Assembly (NCBI RefSeq): GCF_028765165.1
Contig: NZ_JARADB010000007.1
Span: 124,001-188,000 of the forward strand
DNA: 64,000 bases
From: Paenibacillus sp. MAHUQ-63
GTDB lineage: Bacteria; Bacillota; Bacilli; Paenibacillales; NBRC-103111
Reading direction: 5' to 3'
Positions within the stretch are counted from its first letter, which is position 1. Each line of letters opens with the position of its first letter. This document shows, piece by piece, positions 1-8,355 of the stretch. Under the pieces are notes generated by a model that searched no databases, had not been told where the DNA came from, and saw nothing but the letters and a program-made list of their open reading frames with translations. Position numbers and translations under genes: made by a program.

Positions 1-29
1 TCCTGAATAGGAAAGGGGGATTTGCTGCG

Positions 30-1079
30 TTAACCGCGATCTCTGCTGCGGTAGAGGACATAGATGAACAGCGGGGCGCCGATTGCCGCTGTGAAGACGC
101 CGGCCGGAATATCCAGCGGCTTGAACAGGAAGCGTCCGGCGAGATCCGCCAGCAGGAGCAGCAAGGAGCCGGTCAGCGCGGAGACGGGGATCAGCGAGCC
201 GAAGCTGGGACCTACGAGCTTGCGCGCGATGTGAGGCGCCATAAGTCCGATGAAGTTGATGGCGCCGCCGAAGGCTACCGCCGCTCCGGAAAGCGCGACG
301 CTTAGAAGAATAAGGAAGAAGCGTTGGCGCTGTACGCTGCTCCCCACATTCCGGGCGATGTCTTCGCCTAAGGACTGTATGGTAATATGCCGTGCATACA
401 GGAAGATGGCCGGAATCAATATGCCCACCCAAGGAAGCAGCGGATAGACAGCCTTCTGCCAGGATACGCCGTAGATGCTGCCGGTCATGAAGGTCAACGA
501 TTGATTCGCCAAAATGATGGGACCGGATATCATCATCAGGTACGAGAGCGCGCTCATCGCCGCTGTGAAGCCGGTGCCGATCAGAACGAGGCGCAGCGGA
601 GTAATCCCGTTCTTCCAGGATAGAGCGTACACCAGCAAGGTGGCGGTGAAGGCACCGAGAATCGCGGCGACAGGCAGCCAGTGGATGCTGATTTTATCCG
701 AGAAGAAGAAGAAAAACGATACGGCGCCCAGTGTTGCGCCGCCGGTGGAGCCGATCGTATCCGGTGACGTGAGCGGGTTGCGCACGATCCCTTGCAGGAT
801 CGCCCCGGCAACGCCGAGCGAAGCCCCGATCAGGACGGCGACGATCACCCGAGGCAGACGCAGAGATCTGACGATCATGGTGCTGGGGTCCGACCCATAG
901 CCGAAGACGGCTCGCACGACATCGGCCGGCTTGATATAGATGCTGCCGATTCCCGTACTAAGAATCATGACGACGATGACCGCAATGAGCAGGGATAGCG
1001 ATACAAGGACTGATTTCTTGCTAATCCGATATGAAAAGATTTTACTGCGAACGGTGACATGGCGGCCTGATTTCCTCAT
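30..1079 (-). CDS. FecCD-family siderophore ABC permease (YfhA-like)
   Basis: Membrane permease subunit of an iron-siderophore ABC importer. The 349-residue protein has a basic N-terminus and about nine hydrophobic segments. The family block GAILQGIVRNPLTSPD lies near residues 92-107 and the ATPase-coupling loop GLMAPHIARKL near residue 285. I chose the ATG at 1079 because it overlaps the stop of the upstream permease (ATGA), as in translationally coupled pairs; the open frame itself runs further upstream. It pairs with the next gene as a heterodimeric channel. No ATPase gene is adjacent, so a shared ATPase encoded elsewhere (as YusV serves YfiYZ-YfhA in B. subtilis) is likely. The exact siderophore is unknown. 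Confidence 0.9.
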   Translation of the reverse strand: MRKSGRHVTVRSKIFSYRISKKSVLVSLSLLIAVIVVMILSTGIGSIYIKPADVVRAVFGYGSDPSTMIVRSLRLPRVIVAVLIGASLGVAGAILQGIVRNPLTSPDTIGSTGGATLGAVSFFFFFSDKISIHWLPVAAILGAFTATLLVYALSWKNGITPLRLVLIGTGFTAAMSALSYLMMISGPIILANQSLTFMTGSIYGVSWQKAVYPLLPWVGILIPAIFLYARHITIQSLGEDIARNVGSSVQRQRFFLILLSVALSGAAVAFGGAINFIGLMAPHIARKLVGPSFGSLIPVSALTGSLLLLLADLAGRFLFKPLDIPAGVFTAAIGAPLFIYVLYRSRDRG

Positions 1080-2098
1080 TTCAGAAGCCCCCCTTTGCGT
1101 GCGATGTAGATGAAGAAGGGAACTCCCAGAATAGCTGTCGCTACGCCGACGTGAACTTCCTTCGGCATGACGATGAACCGCGCGATGATGTCTGCGCCGA
1201 CAAGCAATATCCCGCCGAAAATCGCGCAATAGGGAATAACCCAGCGATAGTCGATGCCGACGAGGAAGCGGACGATATGCGGGATGATAATCCCGACGAA
1301 CACAATCGGCCCTGCGACGGCGACGGAGCCTCCGGCCAGGATGACGATGACGACGGCGGTGACGAACTTAATATAGACGGTGCGCTGCCCGAGCCCCTTC
1401 GCAACATCGTCTCCCATGGAGAGAATGTTGATGTGCGGCGAGAGAATGAATGCGCCGACCCAGGCGAGCAGGACATAAGGATAGACGGATTGGAGCATGG
1501 CCATGGTACGTCCTTCAACCGATCCGACAAGCCAGTAGAGGACTTGATCGAACGCTTTGCCGTTCCCAAGCAGAATGCCTTGGGTCAAGGAGGCGAAGAA
1601 GGCCGTCATGGCTGAGCCGGCCAGCGTGATCTTCATCGGCGTGAGCCCGTCGCGGCCTAAGGAGCCGAGGCCATAGACAAGCGTTGAGCTGACGGCGGCG
1701 CCGAGGAACGCAATCCATGTGAACTGCGAGAGGCTGGTGACGTTGAAGAATCCGACCGAGAGCACGATGGCGAAGGCGGCCCCGGAGTTGATGCCGAAGA
1801 TGCTGGGCGAAGCAAGCGGGTTCCGCGTCATGGCCTGCATGAGCGCACCTGCGATGGCCAAGCTTCCGCCTACGAGTGCGGCGATTAACGCTCGCGGAAT
1901 GCGCACCGTTTGGATGATGATCGCTTCGTTGGACGGCTTGGCGGTGCTGTCGAACGACTGCGTAACCTGAGTCCACGTATAGGCATGCAGGCCGAATCTG
2001 ACGCTGCAGATCATCAGCACGGCCAGAACGGCGATAGCGGCGAGAAGTCCTAGACTTTTATAAATACGATATGTACGTTCATTGCTTGAATTATTCAT
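1076..2098 (-). CDS. FecCD-family siderophore ABC permease (YfiZ-like)
   Basis: Second permease subunit of the same iron-siderophore importer, 340 residues with about nine membrane segments. The conserved block GALMQAMTRNPLASPS and the coupling loop GIIIPHIVRFLVG are both present. It is the promoter-proximal gene of a two-gene leftward operon that overlaps the following permease by four bases. Its upstream region is shared with the divergent binding lipoprotein and contains two Fur boxes, so iron repression is expected. B. subtilis YfiY-YfiZ-YfhA is the closest arrangement I know, but there the binding protein is co-directional rather than divergent. Confidence 0.9.
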   Translation of the reverse strand: MNNSSNERTYRIYKSLGLLAAIAVLAVLMICSVRFGLHAYTWTQVTQSFDSTAKPSNEAIIIQTVRIPRALIAALVGGSLAIAGALMQAMTRNPLASPSIFGINSGAAFAIVLSVGFFNVTSLSQFTWIAFLGAAVSSTLVYGLGSLGRDGLTPMKITLAGSAMTAFFASLTQGILLGNGKAFDQVLYWLVGSVEGRTMAMLQSVYPYVLLAWVGAFILSPHINILSMGDDVAKGLGQRTVYIKFVTAVVIVILAGGSVAVAGPIVFVGIIIPHIVRFLVGIDYRWVIPYCAIFGGILLVGADIIARFIVMPKEVHVGVATAILGVPFFIYIARKGGLLK

Positions 2099-2171
2099 CT
2101 ATAAATGCCTGCTTCCCTATATTTCTTGCTTTGTTTATTTTAATAACTAAGGTTAATTAAGTCAACGATTT

Positions 2172-2186
2172 TGAGAATCATTATCA
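2172..2186. promoter_or_regulatory. Fur box 1
   Basis: TGAGAATCATTATCA matches the 7-1-7 Fur consensus TGATAATNATTATCA at 14 of 15 positions. It lies upstream of the permease operon, in the intergenic region shared with the binding lipoprotein. Iron-dependent repression is inferred. Confidence 0.85.
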
Positions 2187-2235
2187 TTTTCGATTGACAG
2201 ATGGCACGGAAAGAAGTACGATATGTGCAAGATAA

Positions 2236-2250
2236 TGATAATCGTTATCA
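2236..2250. promoter_or_regulatory. Fur box 2
   Basis: TGATAATCGTTATCA, within the longer GATAATGATAATCGTTATCA, fits the 7-1-7 Fur consensus with one mismatch. It ends 32 bp before the ATG of the binding lipoprotein, so it probably covers that promoter or its transcription start. Confidence 0.88.
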
Positions 2251-2282
2251 ACACATAGAGAGCGTGGAGGGAATAAGGTCAG

Positions 2283-3275
2283 ATGTTTGCCAAAAATCAA
2301 CGAAAGAGAGCATGGTCTCTTGTTGCGATTCTGTTTGTTATTTCTATTGTTTTAACAGCATGCGGAGAGAAGCCTGCGGCACAGCCGTCAGCATCCGCAG
2401 CACCGCAAGAGTCCGCTAAATCGGATGCTCCTCGTACCATTAAGCATGCTATGGGTGAAACCGCGGTTCCGGCTCAGCCGAAACGCGTTGTTATTTTGAC
2501 GAATGAAGGAACGGAAGCTCTTCTTGCACTTGGCGTGAAACCGGTCGGGGCCGTAGAATCCTTCACGGGTAAGCCATGGTTCGATCATATCAAAGCTGAT
2601 ATGGAAGGTGTAACGACAGTGGGCGGCGAATCTCAGCCGAACCTGGAAGTGATTGCCTCTCTGAAGCCGGACTTGATTATCGGGAACAAAATGCGCCAGG
2701 AGAAAGTATATGAACAGCTGAAAGCGATCGCGCCAACGGTATTCGCAGAGACGCTGCGCGGCGAGTGGAAAAGCAACTTCGCCCTGTATGCGGAGGCATT
2801 GAATAAGAAAGCGGAAGGCGACAAAGTGATCGCAGCTTTCGATAAACGTATTGATGATTTCAAAAGCAAAGCCGGCGACAAGCTGAAAGAGAAGGTCGCT
2901 GTTGTACGTTTCATGGGAGGCAAAACTCGTTTCTACTATGGAAATATGTTTACAGGCGTTATTTTTAAACAAATCGGCTTTGCCCGTTCGGATGCGAAGA
3001 GCGATGAGAAATCGTTCGAAGATATTACGAAGGAGCGTCTGACAGAGCTTGATGCAGCGGACCGCGTCTTCTACTTCACATACGAAACCGGCGACGGCAA
3101 AGGCACGAAGCAAGAGGAAGAGTGGATGAACGATCCGCTTTGGAAAAACCTCAAAGTTGTGAAAGAGAACAAGCTGGTGAAAGTTAACGATGCCACTTGG
3201 AACACAGCAGGCGGTGTGAAAGCGGCTAATATCATGCTGGACGATCTGTACAAAATCTACAATATCCAGCCTTAA
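2283..3275 (+). CDS. Iron-siderophore ABC transporter substrate-binding lipoprotein
   Basis: Extracytoplasmic receptor that captures ferric siderophore and delivers it to the divergent permeases. The 330-residue precursor has a lysine/arginine-rich N-terminus, a hydrophobic stretch and the lipobox LTAC with Cys27 as the lipidation site. The mature part has the two-lobe helical-backbone layout of the FecB/PeriplaBP_2 family (for example KRVVILTNEGTEALLALG near residue 65 and NLEVIASLKPDLIIG near residue 120). GTGGAGGGA precedes the ATG at good spacing. It is monocistronic, preceded by Fur box 2 and followed by a strong terminator. Similar in kind to YfiY; the ligand cannot be told from sequence. 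Confidence 0.92.
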   Translation: MFAKNQRKRAWSLVAILFVISIVLTACGEKPAAQPSASAAPQESAKSDAPRTIKHAMGETAVPAQPKRVVILTNEGTEALLALGVKPVGAVESFTGKPWFDHIKADMEGVTTVGGESQPNLEVIASLKPDLIIGNKMRQEKVYEQLKAIAPTVFAETLRGEWKSNFALYAEALNKKAEGDKVIAAFDKRIDDFKSKAGDKLKEKVAVVRFMGGKTRFYYGNMFTGVIFKQIGFARSDAKSDEKSFEDITKERLTELDAADRVFYFTYETGDGKGTKQEEEWMNDPLWKNLKVVKENKLVKVNDATWNTAGGVKAANIMLDDLYKIYNIQP

Positions 3276-3282
3276 TCAAGGA

Positions 3283-3312
3283 AGGACTGCTGACGGGGCA
3301 GTCCTTTTTCTT
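3283..3312 (+). terminator. Terminator of the binding lipoprotein
   Basis: Perfect 8-bp stem AGGACTGC/GCAGTCCT with a short loop, followed by TTTTTCTTT, starting 7 bp after the stop codon. Confidence 0.9.
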
Positions 3313-3320
3313 TACACAAC

Positions 3321-3358
3321 AAAAAGGAGGGCTTCCTTTCTTAAAAAGGATAGCCCTC
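3321..3358 (-). terminator. Terminator of the leftward SASP gene
   Basis: Hairpin with arms GAGGGCT/AGCCCTC and TCCTTT/AAAGGA separated by one bulged base. On the minus strand it is followed by CCTTTTTGTTG. It sits just downstream of the SASP stop. Confidence 0.85.
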
Positions 3359-3383
3359 ACTTGTTTAAGTATAGGAGAGACGA

Positions 3384-3617
3384 TTATCTGCTGAATCTGT
3401 TCACGCTGCCGCCTGCAAGTTGTTGTTCAGCGATTTGAACAAGGCGACGAGTGATGTTTCCACCAATGGAACCTGTGTCACGGGAAGTCATGTAGCCGTA
3501 GTAGCCGTCTTGAGGAATTTGGATGCCCAGTTCTTGAGCAACTTCAAATTTCATTTGATCCAAAGCGGCATTCGCTTGTGGAACAACCAAGGTGTTGCTG
3601 TTGCGATTTTGTGCCAT
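3384..3617 (-). CDS. Small acid-soluble spore protein, alpha/beta type
   Basis: DNA-binding protein that saturates the spore chromosome, protects it from UV and heat, and supplies amino acids on germination. At 77 residues it has the full family pattern: NTLVVPQANAALDQMKFEVAQ, the GPR protease region around FEVAQELG, then DGYYGYMTSRDTG and GGNITRRLVQIAEQQL. A GGAGGTGATAT ribosome site precedes the ATG. It is a close paralogue of the SASP at 9803. The upstream region has TATACTA at 3647-3641 with a poor -35 match (CGAGTA), so a SigG promoter is likely but less clear than for the paralogue. Confidence 0.96.
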   Translation of the reverse strand: MAQNRNSNTLVVPQANAALDQMKFEVAQELGIQIPQDGYYGYMTSRDTGSIGGNITRRLVQIAEQQLAGGSVNRFSR

Positions 3618-3773
3618 CTGATATCACCTCCAGTAGTAGGTAGTATAATCTGTTTTGTCAAATATACTCGTCAAAAAAACTGGAAATTTCCACCACGAAA
3701 TAGACGGGTTAGAAGCGGGATTGGACAGTCTTTGATATAATAAGAAAAATGAGGAGAAACGGAGGGGAAATCA

Positions 3774-4259
3774 ATGTTCGAACTATCCGTGGAGGGCTGG
3801 TCGCTCGACAAAGATTTGCAAATCATACAAGCGGATGTCCGCATGGCGGTCGACGGGAGCATCCTGATCGAGGAGCCTCTCTGCATTGATGTAGGACTTC
3901 CTGCTTTATTGTACAGTGCTCTGCATGACACGGAGCCCGATCGGTTCGCACCGCCGGACGAATGGGTGAAGATGCCGTTCTTCGTGTGCGGCTGCGGGGA
4001 CCCGGAGTGCAGAGGCTTCTCTTTCGTCGTGCATCACAAGGATCGGAATGAGCTGGAGCTCATTTCCGTTGAAGAACGCGGGGATGGGACGCACCGCAAG
4101 TTTGAGAACCATTTGATTGCCGTGTCCGACTACAGAAAGCAGGTTCTGCGAATCGGGGAAACGTATCTAGCCTTCATTCAAGGCTTGGATTACAGGCCTT
4201 ATTATGCCGACACCGTGAAGGTTGTAGAAGAACTCGTGGAGCAATTACATCAACAATAA
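3774..4259 (+). CDS. Hypothetical protein with CGCGDPEC cysteine cluster
   Basis: I do not recognise this 161-residue acidic soluble protein. It has no signal peptide or membrane segment. Its most distinctive feature is the cluster CGCGDPECRG at residues 72-81, with three cysteines (C72, C74, C79) and nearby histidines (VVHHKD), which looks suited to binding a metal. The C-terminal 40 residues are helical and acidic. It precedes the RNase H gene by 13 bp, so the two are probably co-transcribed. The function is unknown. Confidence 0.75.
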   Translation: MFELSVEGWSLDKDLQIIQADVRMAVDGSILIEEPLCIDVGLPALLYSALHDTEPDRFAPPDEWVKMPFFVCGCGDPECRGFSFVVHHKDRNELELISVEERGDGTHRKFENHLIAVSDYRKQVLRIGETYLAFIQGLDYRPYYADTVKVVEELVEQLHQQ

Positions 4260-4272
4260 CGGAGTGAATGGG

Positions 4273-4917
4273 ATGGCAGCAGCGAAATATTATGTCGTTT
4301 GGGTCGGGCATAAACCCGGCATTTACCGGTCATGGGCGGAATGTCAGGCACAGACGAACGGGTACCCGCAAGCGCGGTTCAAATCGTACGAATCGGAAGC
4401 GGAAGCCAGACAGGCGTTCGAGAAAGGTTGGCAGAAATCGCTGAATTTCTCGGGAGCAGGGTCGTCTGCGTCGAAGTCCGGCAAGCCGGCAACTCCGGAG
4501 ACCGCTCCGGAGGTCGACTACGACAGCTTGTCCGTGGACGTAGGCTGCTCGGGGAATCCGGGCATTGTGGAATATAAAGGCGTCGATACGCGAACAGGCG
4601 AGATCCTATTCTATCAGGGGCCGATTGCCAAAGGAACGAACAATTTGGGTGAATTTCTGGCCATCGTGCATGGTCTGGCTTACTTGCAGAAGCTTGGAAG
4701 CAATAAGACGATCTATACGGATTCCGTCACGGCTTTGAGTTGGATCCGGAAGAAAGAAGTATCCACCAACCTTGTCCGCGACGCTTCTACGGAAGAAATC
4801 TGGACGTTGGTGGACCGCGCTTTGAAGTGGCTGCGCAGCCATACCTACACGAACAAAATCGTGAAATGGGATACGAAGAAGTGGGGAGAAATCAAAGCAG
4901 ATTTTGGAAGAAAATAA
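4273..4917 (+). CDS. Ribonuclease H with N-terminal viroplasmin domain
   Basis: RNase HI-type enzyme that cuts the RNA strand of RNA:DNA hybrids. The N-terminal ~50 residues (KYYVVWVGHKPGIYRSW...) form the caulimovirus viroplasmin-like domain that binds hybrids. A low-complexity linker (about residues 58-75) leads to the RNase H domain. Candidate catalytic acids are Asp in VDVGCSGNPG, Glu in NNLGEF, Asp in YTDSVTAL and Asp in KADFGRK near the end. I chose the ATG at 4273 because GGAG at 4261-4264 lies 8 bp before it; a GTG at 4264 would overlap that ribosome site. The gene follows the unknown cysteine-cluster gene closely. Confidence 0.9.
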   Translation: MAAAKYYVVWVGHKPGIYRSWAECQAQTNGYPQARFKSYESEAEARQAFEKGWQKSLNFSGAGSSASKSGKPATPETAPEVDYDSLSVDVGCSGNPGIVEYKGVDTRTGEILFYQGPIAKGTNNLGEFLAIVHGLAYLQKLGSNKTIYTDSVTALSWIRKKEVSTNLVRDASTEEIWTLVDRALKWLRSHTYTNKIVKWDTKKWGEIKADFGRK

Positions 4918-4976
4918 TCTCCTATTTTTTACGTTGACGCGTCAGTACACGAAAGGGAGAAATTTGACGAAAAGTG

Positions 4977-4985
4977 TGTTATGAT
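4977..4985 (+). promoter_or_regulatory. Probable extended -10 promoter of ilvD
   Basis: TGTTATGAT is an extended -10 element about 50 bp before the ilvD start. No good -35 exists at 17 bp; TTGACG at 4964 is too close to pair with it. Confidence 0.4.
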
Positions 4986-5036
4986 AGATTCATTATTTTT
5001 TAAAAATTAACTAATGGAATTTAGGAGGAATACAGT

Positions 5037-6722
5037 ATGGCTCATCCAAAACAGCGCAGCGACATGATTAAAAAAGGATTCGACCGCGCTCCTCACCGCA
5101 GTTTGCTGCGTGCAGCCGGCGTTAAAGAGGAAGATTTCGGCAAGCCGTTTATCGCGGTTTGTAACTCTTATATAGACATTATTCCTGGACATGTGCATTT
5201 GCAAGAATTCGGTAAGCTCGTGAAGGAAGCCATTCGCGAAGCGGGCGGCGTTCCGTTCGAATTCAACACGATCGGTGTTGACGACGGTATCGCGATGGGC
5301 CACATCGGTATGCGTTATTCCTTGCCAAGCCGTGAAATTATCGCTGATTCCCTGGAAACGGTCGTTAACGCTCACTGGTTCGATGGCATGATCTGTATTC
5401 CTAACTGTGACAAAATTACACCGGGCATGATCATGGGCGCGCTTCGCGTTAACATCCCGACGATGTTAGTCAGCGGCGGTCCGATGAAAGCCGGTAAAGA
5501 TAAGAACGGCAGATCGATCTCCTTGTCTTCCGTTTTCGAAGGCGTGGGCGCGTATCAAGCCGGTAAAATCGACGAGAAAGGTCTGGAAGAGCTTGAGCAA
5601 TACGGCTGTCCGACCTGCGGTTCCTGCTCCGGTATGTTCACGGCGAACTCCATGAACTGCTTGGCTGAAGGTCTGGGCCTTGCTATGCCGGGCAACGGCA
5701 CGATTCTGGCTGTTGCCGAAGAGCGTAAGCAATTCGTCAAAGATTGCGCGAAACAGCTGATGACACTGATCGAGAGAGATATCAAGCCTCGCGACATCGT
5801 GACGATCGAAGCGATCGACAACGCGTTCGCGCTGGATATGGCGATGGGCGGTTCCACGAACACCGTGCTTCATACGCTGGCTATCGCTGCGGAAGCAGGT
5901 ATCGATTATCCGATCGCGCGCATCAACGAAGTGGCGGAGCGCGTTCCTCATCTGGCGAAGATCGCACCGGCTTCGGACTATCACATTGAAGATGTGCATT
6001 TGGCGGGCGGCGTGAGCGCAATTATCAATGAGCTGCTGAAGAAGCCGGGCGCTTTCGACGGCGATCGTCTATCGGTTACCGGAAATACGATCCGCGAGAA
6101 CGTAGCCGGCTGCGAGATCCAGAACACGGACGTCATCCATCCATTAAGCAACCCGCACAGCGAAAGAGGCGGACTTGCTGTATTGTTCGGTAACCTGGCG
6201 CCGGAAGGCAGTATCGTTAAGGTAGGCGCGGTTGACAAATCCGTTGGCGGACGCCACATCGGTCCTGCGATCTGCTTCAACTCCCAAGACGAAGCGCTTC
6301 ATGGCATTGCTAACGGCCAAGTGAAAGAAGGCCACGTCGTCGTAATCCGCTACGAAGGACCAAAAGGCGGACCTGGTATGCCGGAAATGCTGGCGCCAAC
6401 TTCACAGATCGTCGGTATGGGTCTAGGCGCGAAAGTGGCCCTGATCACGGACGGACGCTTCTCGGGCGCATCCCGTGGTATTTCCATCGGGCATATGTCT
6501 CCGGAAGCGGCAGAGGGCGGACCTCTCGCTTTCGTACAAGACGGCGACATTATCGATGTGGATATGGACGGCCGCAAAATCGAGCTGCAAATCAGCGACG
6601 AAGAATTTGCGAAGCGCCGCGAGAACTGGGCAGGCTTCGAACCGAAAATCCGTTCCGGTTACTTGGCGCGTTACACCAAAATGGTAACGAATGCGAGTGC
6701 AGGCGCGATTTTGAAAATCTAA
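5037..6722 (+). CDS. ilvD: Dihydroxy-acid dehydratase
   Basis: Iron-sulfur dehydratase that converts 2,3-dihydroxy-isovalerate and 2,3-dihydroxy-3-methylvalerate to the 2-oxo acids in valine, isoleucine and pantothenate synthesis. The 561-residue length is typical. Cluster-ligand cysteines occur in [24 protein letters not shown] and [11 protein letters not shown], and the C-terminal family signature [20 protein letters not shown] is present. TTAGGAGGAATACAGT gives a strong ribosome site. The gene stands alone, away from other ilv genes, and ends in its own terminator. No leader peptide or T-box was seen in the 119 bp before it. Confidence 0.98.
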   Translation: MAHPKQRSDMIKKGFDRAPHRSLLRAAGVKEEDFGKPFIAVCNSYIDIIPGHVHLQEFGKLVKEAIREAGGVPFEFNTIGVDDGIAMGHIGMRYSLPSREIIADSLETVVNAHWFDGMICIPNCDKITPGMIMGALRVNIPTMLVSGGPMKAGKDKNGRSISLSSVFEGVGAYQAGKIDEKGLEELEQYGCPTCGSCSGMFTANSMNCLAEGLGLAMPGNGTILAVAEERKQFVKDCAKQLMTLIERDIKPRDIVTIEAIDNAFALDMAMGGSTNTVLHTLAIAAEAGIDYPIARINEVAERVPHLAKIAPASDYHIEDVHLAGGVSAIINELLKKPGAFDGDRLSVTGNTIRENVAGCEIQNTDVIHPLSNPHSERGGLAVLFGNLAPEGSIVKVGAVDKSVGGRHIGPAICFNSQDEALHGIANGQVKEGHVVVIRYEGPKGGPGMPEMLAPTSQIVGMGLGAKVALITDGRFSGASRGISIGHMSPEAAEGGPLAFVQDGDIIDVDMDGRKIELQISDEEFAKRRENWAGFEPKIRSGYLARYTKMVTNASAGAILKI

Positions 6723-6725
6723 TTA

Positions 6726-6766
6726 AAAAACTGCCGGGGCTTTGCGAGCTCCGGCAGTTTTTTTTG
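6726..6766 (+). terminator. ilvD terminator
   Basis: AAAACTGCCGG and CCGGCAGTTTT form the stem around a short loop, followed by a run of T. It ends immediately before the convergent permease gene and may serve both. Confidence 0.9.
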
Positions 6767-6772
6767 ACCCAT

Positions 6773-7909
6773 TCACAGAAAGAAATGCAAGAACAGCAGC
6801 GAACCAGCGAAAACCGTAACGGCAACGACGATGGAGAGCGTCAAGACGAAGCGCGCTTTGAAGATCGAGAGCATCATGAGCGTGCTCTTGACGTCGATCA
6901 TCGGGCCGAACACGAGGAAGGCCAGCAGGGAGCCCGGCGAGAACGTTCTGGCGAAGGAGGCCGCTACGAAAGCATCCGTTGTGGAGCACAGGGAAAGCAG
7001 GTAGGCGAAGCCCATCATGAAGACGTGTGAGACAAGGGTTCCTTGACCGATGGCGGACAAGCTGTCTTGGGCGACGAAGGTTTGGATCAGTGCCGTCAGG
7101 AAGGCGCCGAGCATCAGGTACTTGCTCATCTCGATCAGCTCGGAAGTGCCGTGGCTGAGCATGGTCGCCAATCGGCTGTCGCCGTGGGCGTGGTGATGAC
7201 CGTGGTGGTCATGATGATGGTCGTGACTGTGGTTATGACTGTGGTTATGGCTGTGGTTATGAATGTGGTTGTGGGAGTGTTCATGAGGATGGCTAAGGGT
7301 ATGGTTATGAGCATGATCGTGATCGTGATCGTCGTGATTGTGATTGTGATCATGAACGTGCACGGCATGGCGCAAAGGGTTGCTCTTCAGGAACCGTGTG
7401 AGGAGAAGTCCCACGACAAGTGCCACGCCGAAGGTAAGTCCCATGCGCGAATACGCCATCTCCGGCTCGCCGCGGAATGCCATGAAGGTCGAAGCGAACA
7501 CGATCGGATTCAGAATCGGTCCGACGAGAATGAAGATGACGGCGATGTAGACCGGCATGCCTTTGCGCATCAGGCGGCGAACGAAAGGAATCATGCCGCA
7601 TTCACAGAGCGGGAACATGATGCCGAGCACGCAGGCGAACAGAATGCCGCCGAGCGGGTGTTTGGGCGTCAATCTCCGAATGTATCCCTCGGGAATGAAG
7701 TTCTCCACGACGGTGGACAGGATGACGCCCATGAGCATGAAGGGCAGGGCATCCAGGAAGATGTCCATGAAGGAGGCAAAAACAAGCTTCGTATCATACA
7801 GAAGCACCCCCGCTTGCGGAAGCTCTCTCGTCGTCACGATGAGGTAGAGGAGAAGTACACAAATCAAAGTGGAGATGGGAAGGCTCCACCGGTATAGTGT
7901 TGATGACAA
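6773..7909 (-). CDS. YraQ/UPF0718 family permease with histidine-rich loop
   Basis: Predicted polytopic membrane permease of the UPF0718/DUF318 (YraQ-like) family, 378 residues with about eight membrane segments. The conserved PLCECGMIPFVRRL (about residues 100-113) and ILVGPILNPIVFAS blocks support the family call. Between the fourth and fifth segments a loop at about 181-242 holds roughly 30 histidines alternating with Asp, Asn and Ser. Such loops usually bind or buffer Zn, Ni, Co or Cu. The start is a TTG at 7909 preceded by AAAGGGG. No metal regulator is adjacent. The transported substrate is unknown for most of this family. Confidence 0.85.
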   Translation of the reverse strand: MSSTLYRWSLPISTLICVLLLYLIVTTRELPQAGVLLYDTKLVFASFMDIFLDALPFMLMGVILSTVVENFIPEGYIRRLTPKHPLGGILFACVLGIMFPLCECGMIPFVRRLMRKGMPVYIAVIFILVGPILNPIVFASTFMAFRGEPEMAYSRMGLTFGVALVVGLLLTRFLKSNPLRHAVHVHDHNHNHDDHDHDHAHNHTLSHPHEHSHNHIHNHSHNHSHNHSHDHHHDHHGHHHAHGDSRLATMLSHGTSELIEMSKYLMLGAFLTALIQTFVAQDSLSAIGQGTLVSHVFMMGFAYLLSLCSTTDAFVAASFARTFSPGSLLAFLVFGPMIDVKSTLMMLSIFKARFVLTLSIVVAVTVFAGSLLFLHFFL

Positions 7910-7983
7910 TTCGTCGACACCCCTTTTTCCGGATAATATCTATACCTATGTCCATGCCGGGCTATATAGGACAAAGACCTCGG

Positions 7984-8011
7984 TTGACAATCCAAAGTCA
8001 AGGTGTATAAT
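7984..8011 (+). promoter_or_regulatory. Promoter of the trpS T-box transcript
   Basis: TTGACA (7984-7989) and TATAAT (8006-8011) with a 16-bp spacer, a near-ideal SigA promoter just before the T-box leader. Confidence 0.85.
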
Positions 8012-8018
8012 AATAGAA

Positions 8019-8308
8019 AATCAATTAGCGATGACAGGAACAAGTACATTTGTCTCCCGTTTCTCAGAGAGCCGGTGGTTGGTGCGAACCGGTGAAACGA
8101 ACAAATCGAATGGATCCTTGAGCTTGAGGCTGAACACAGCATAGGAATCGCCGGAACCTAGGCCGGAATGAAGTCCTGCGCTGACAAGTATGCCGAACGG
8201 CTGCTCTCCGTTACAAGAGCCTGAAGGTCTTGGCGGCTGAAGTGCCCCAATGACAAATTAGGGTGGTACCACGGTCTCTCGTCCCTTGCGGGGAGAGGCC
8301 TTTTTGTT
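8019..8308 (+). promoter_or_regulatory. T-box riboswitch, tryptophan specifier
   Basis: Leader that senses uncharged tRNA-Trp and controls readthrough into trpS. The T-box sequence AGGGTGGTACCACGG lies at 8260-8274. The terminator follows: stem GGTCTCTC (8273-8280) with GAGAGGCC (8293-8300) and then TTTTTGTTG. In Stem I the specifier-loop context GAA-TGG-A places the Trp codon TGG at 8111-8113, followed by the usual CCTTGAGC stretch. The antiterminator would use the T-box strand and compete with the terminator stem. The leader is about 290 nt, a normal size for the class. Confidence 0.95.
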
Positions 8309-8355
8309 GTTTTTTTAGATTGATCAAGTTGATGTAGACGATGGAGGGACTCTCG

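Noticed and set aside
4934-4969. TTGACG elements as -35 of ilvD
   Set aside because: Neither copy has a -10 at 16-18 bp; the extended -10 at 4977 is preferred.
7180-7370. Short repeats resembling a CRISPR array
   Set aside because: Units are irregular, 6-15 bp, without spacers; they encode the histidine-rich loop in frame.
7043-7897. Long plus-strand open frame with Met/Val-rich low complexity
   Set aside because: It is the antisense of the histidine-rich permease; its composition follows from the CAT/GAC repeat codons of the real gene, and it has no ribosome site or family pattern.
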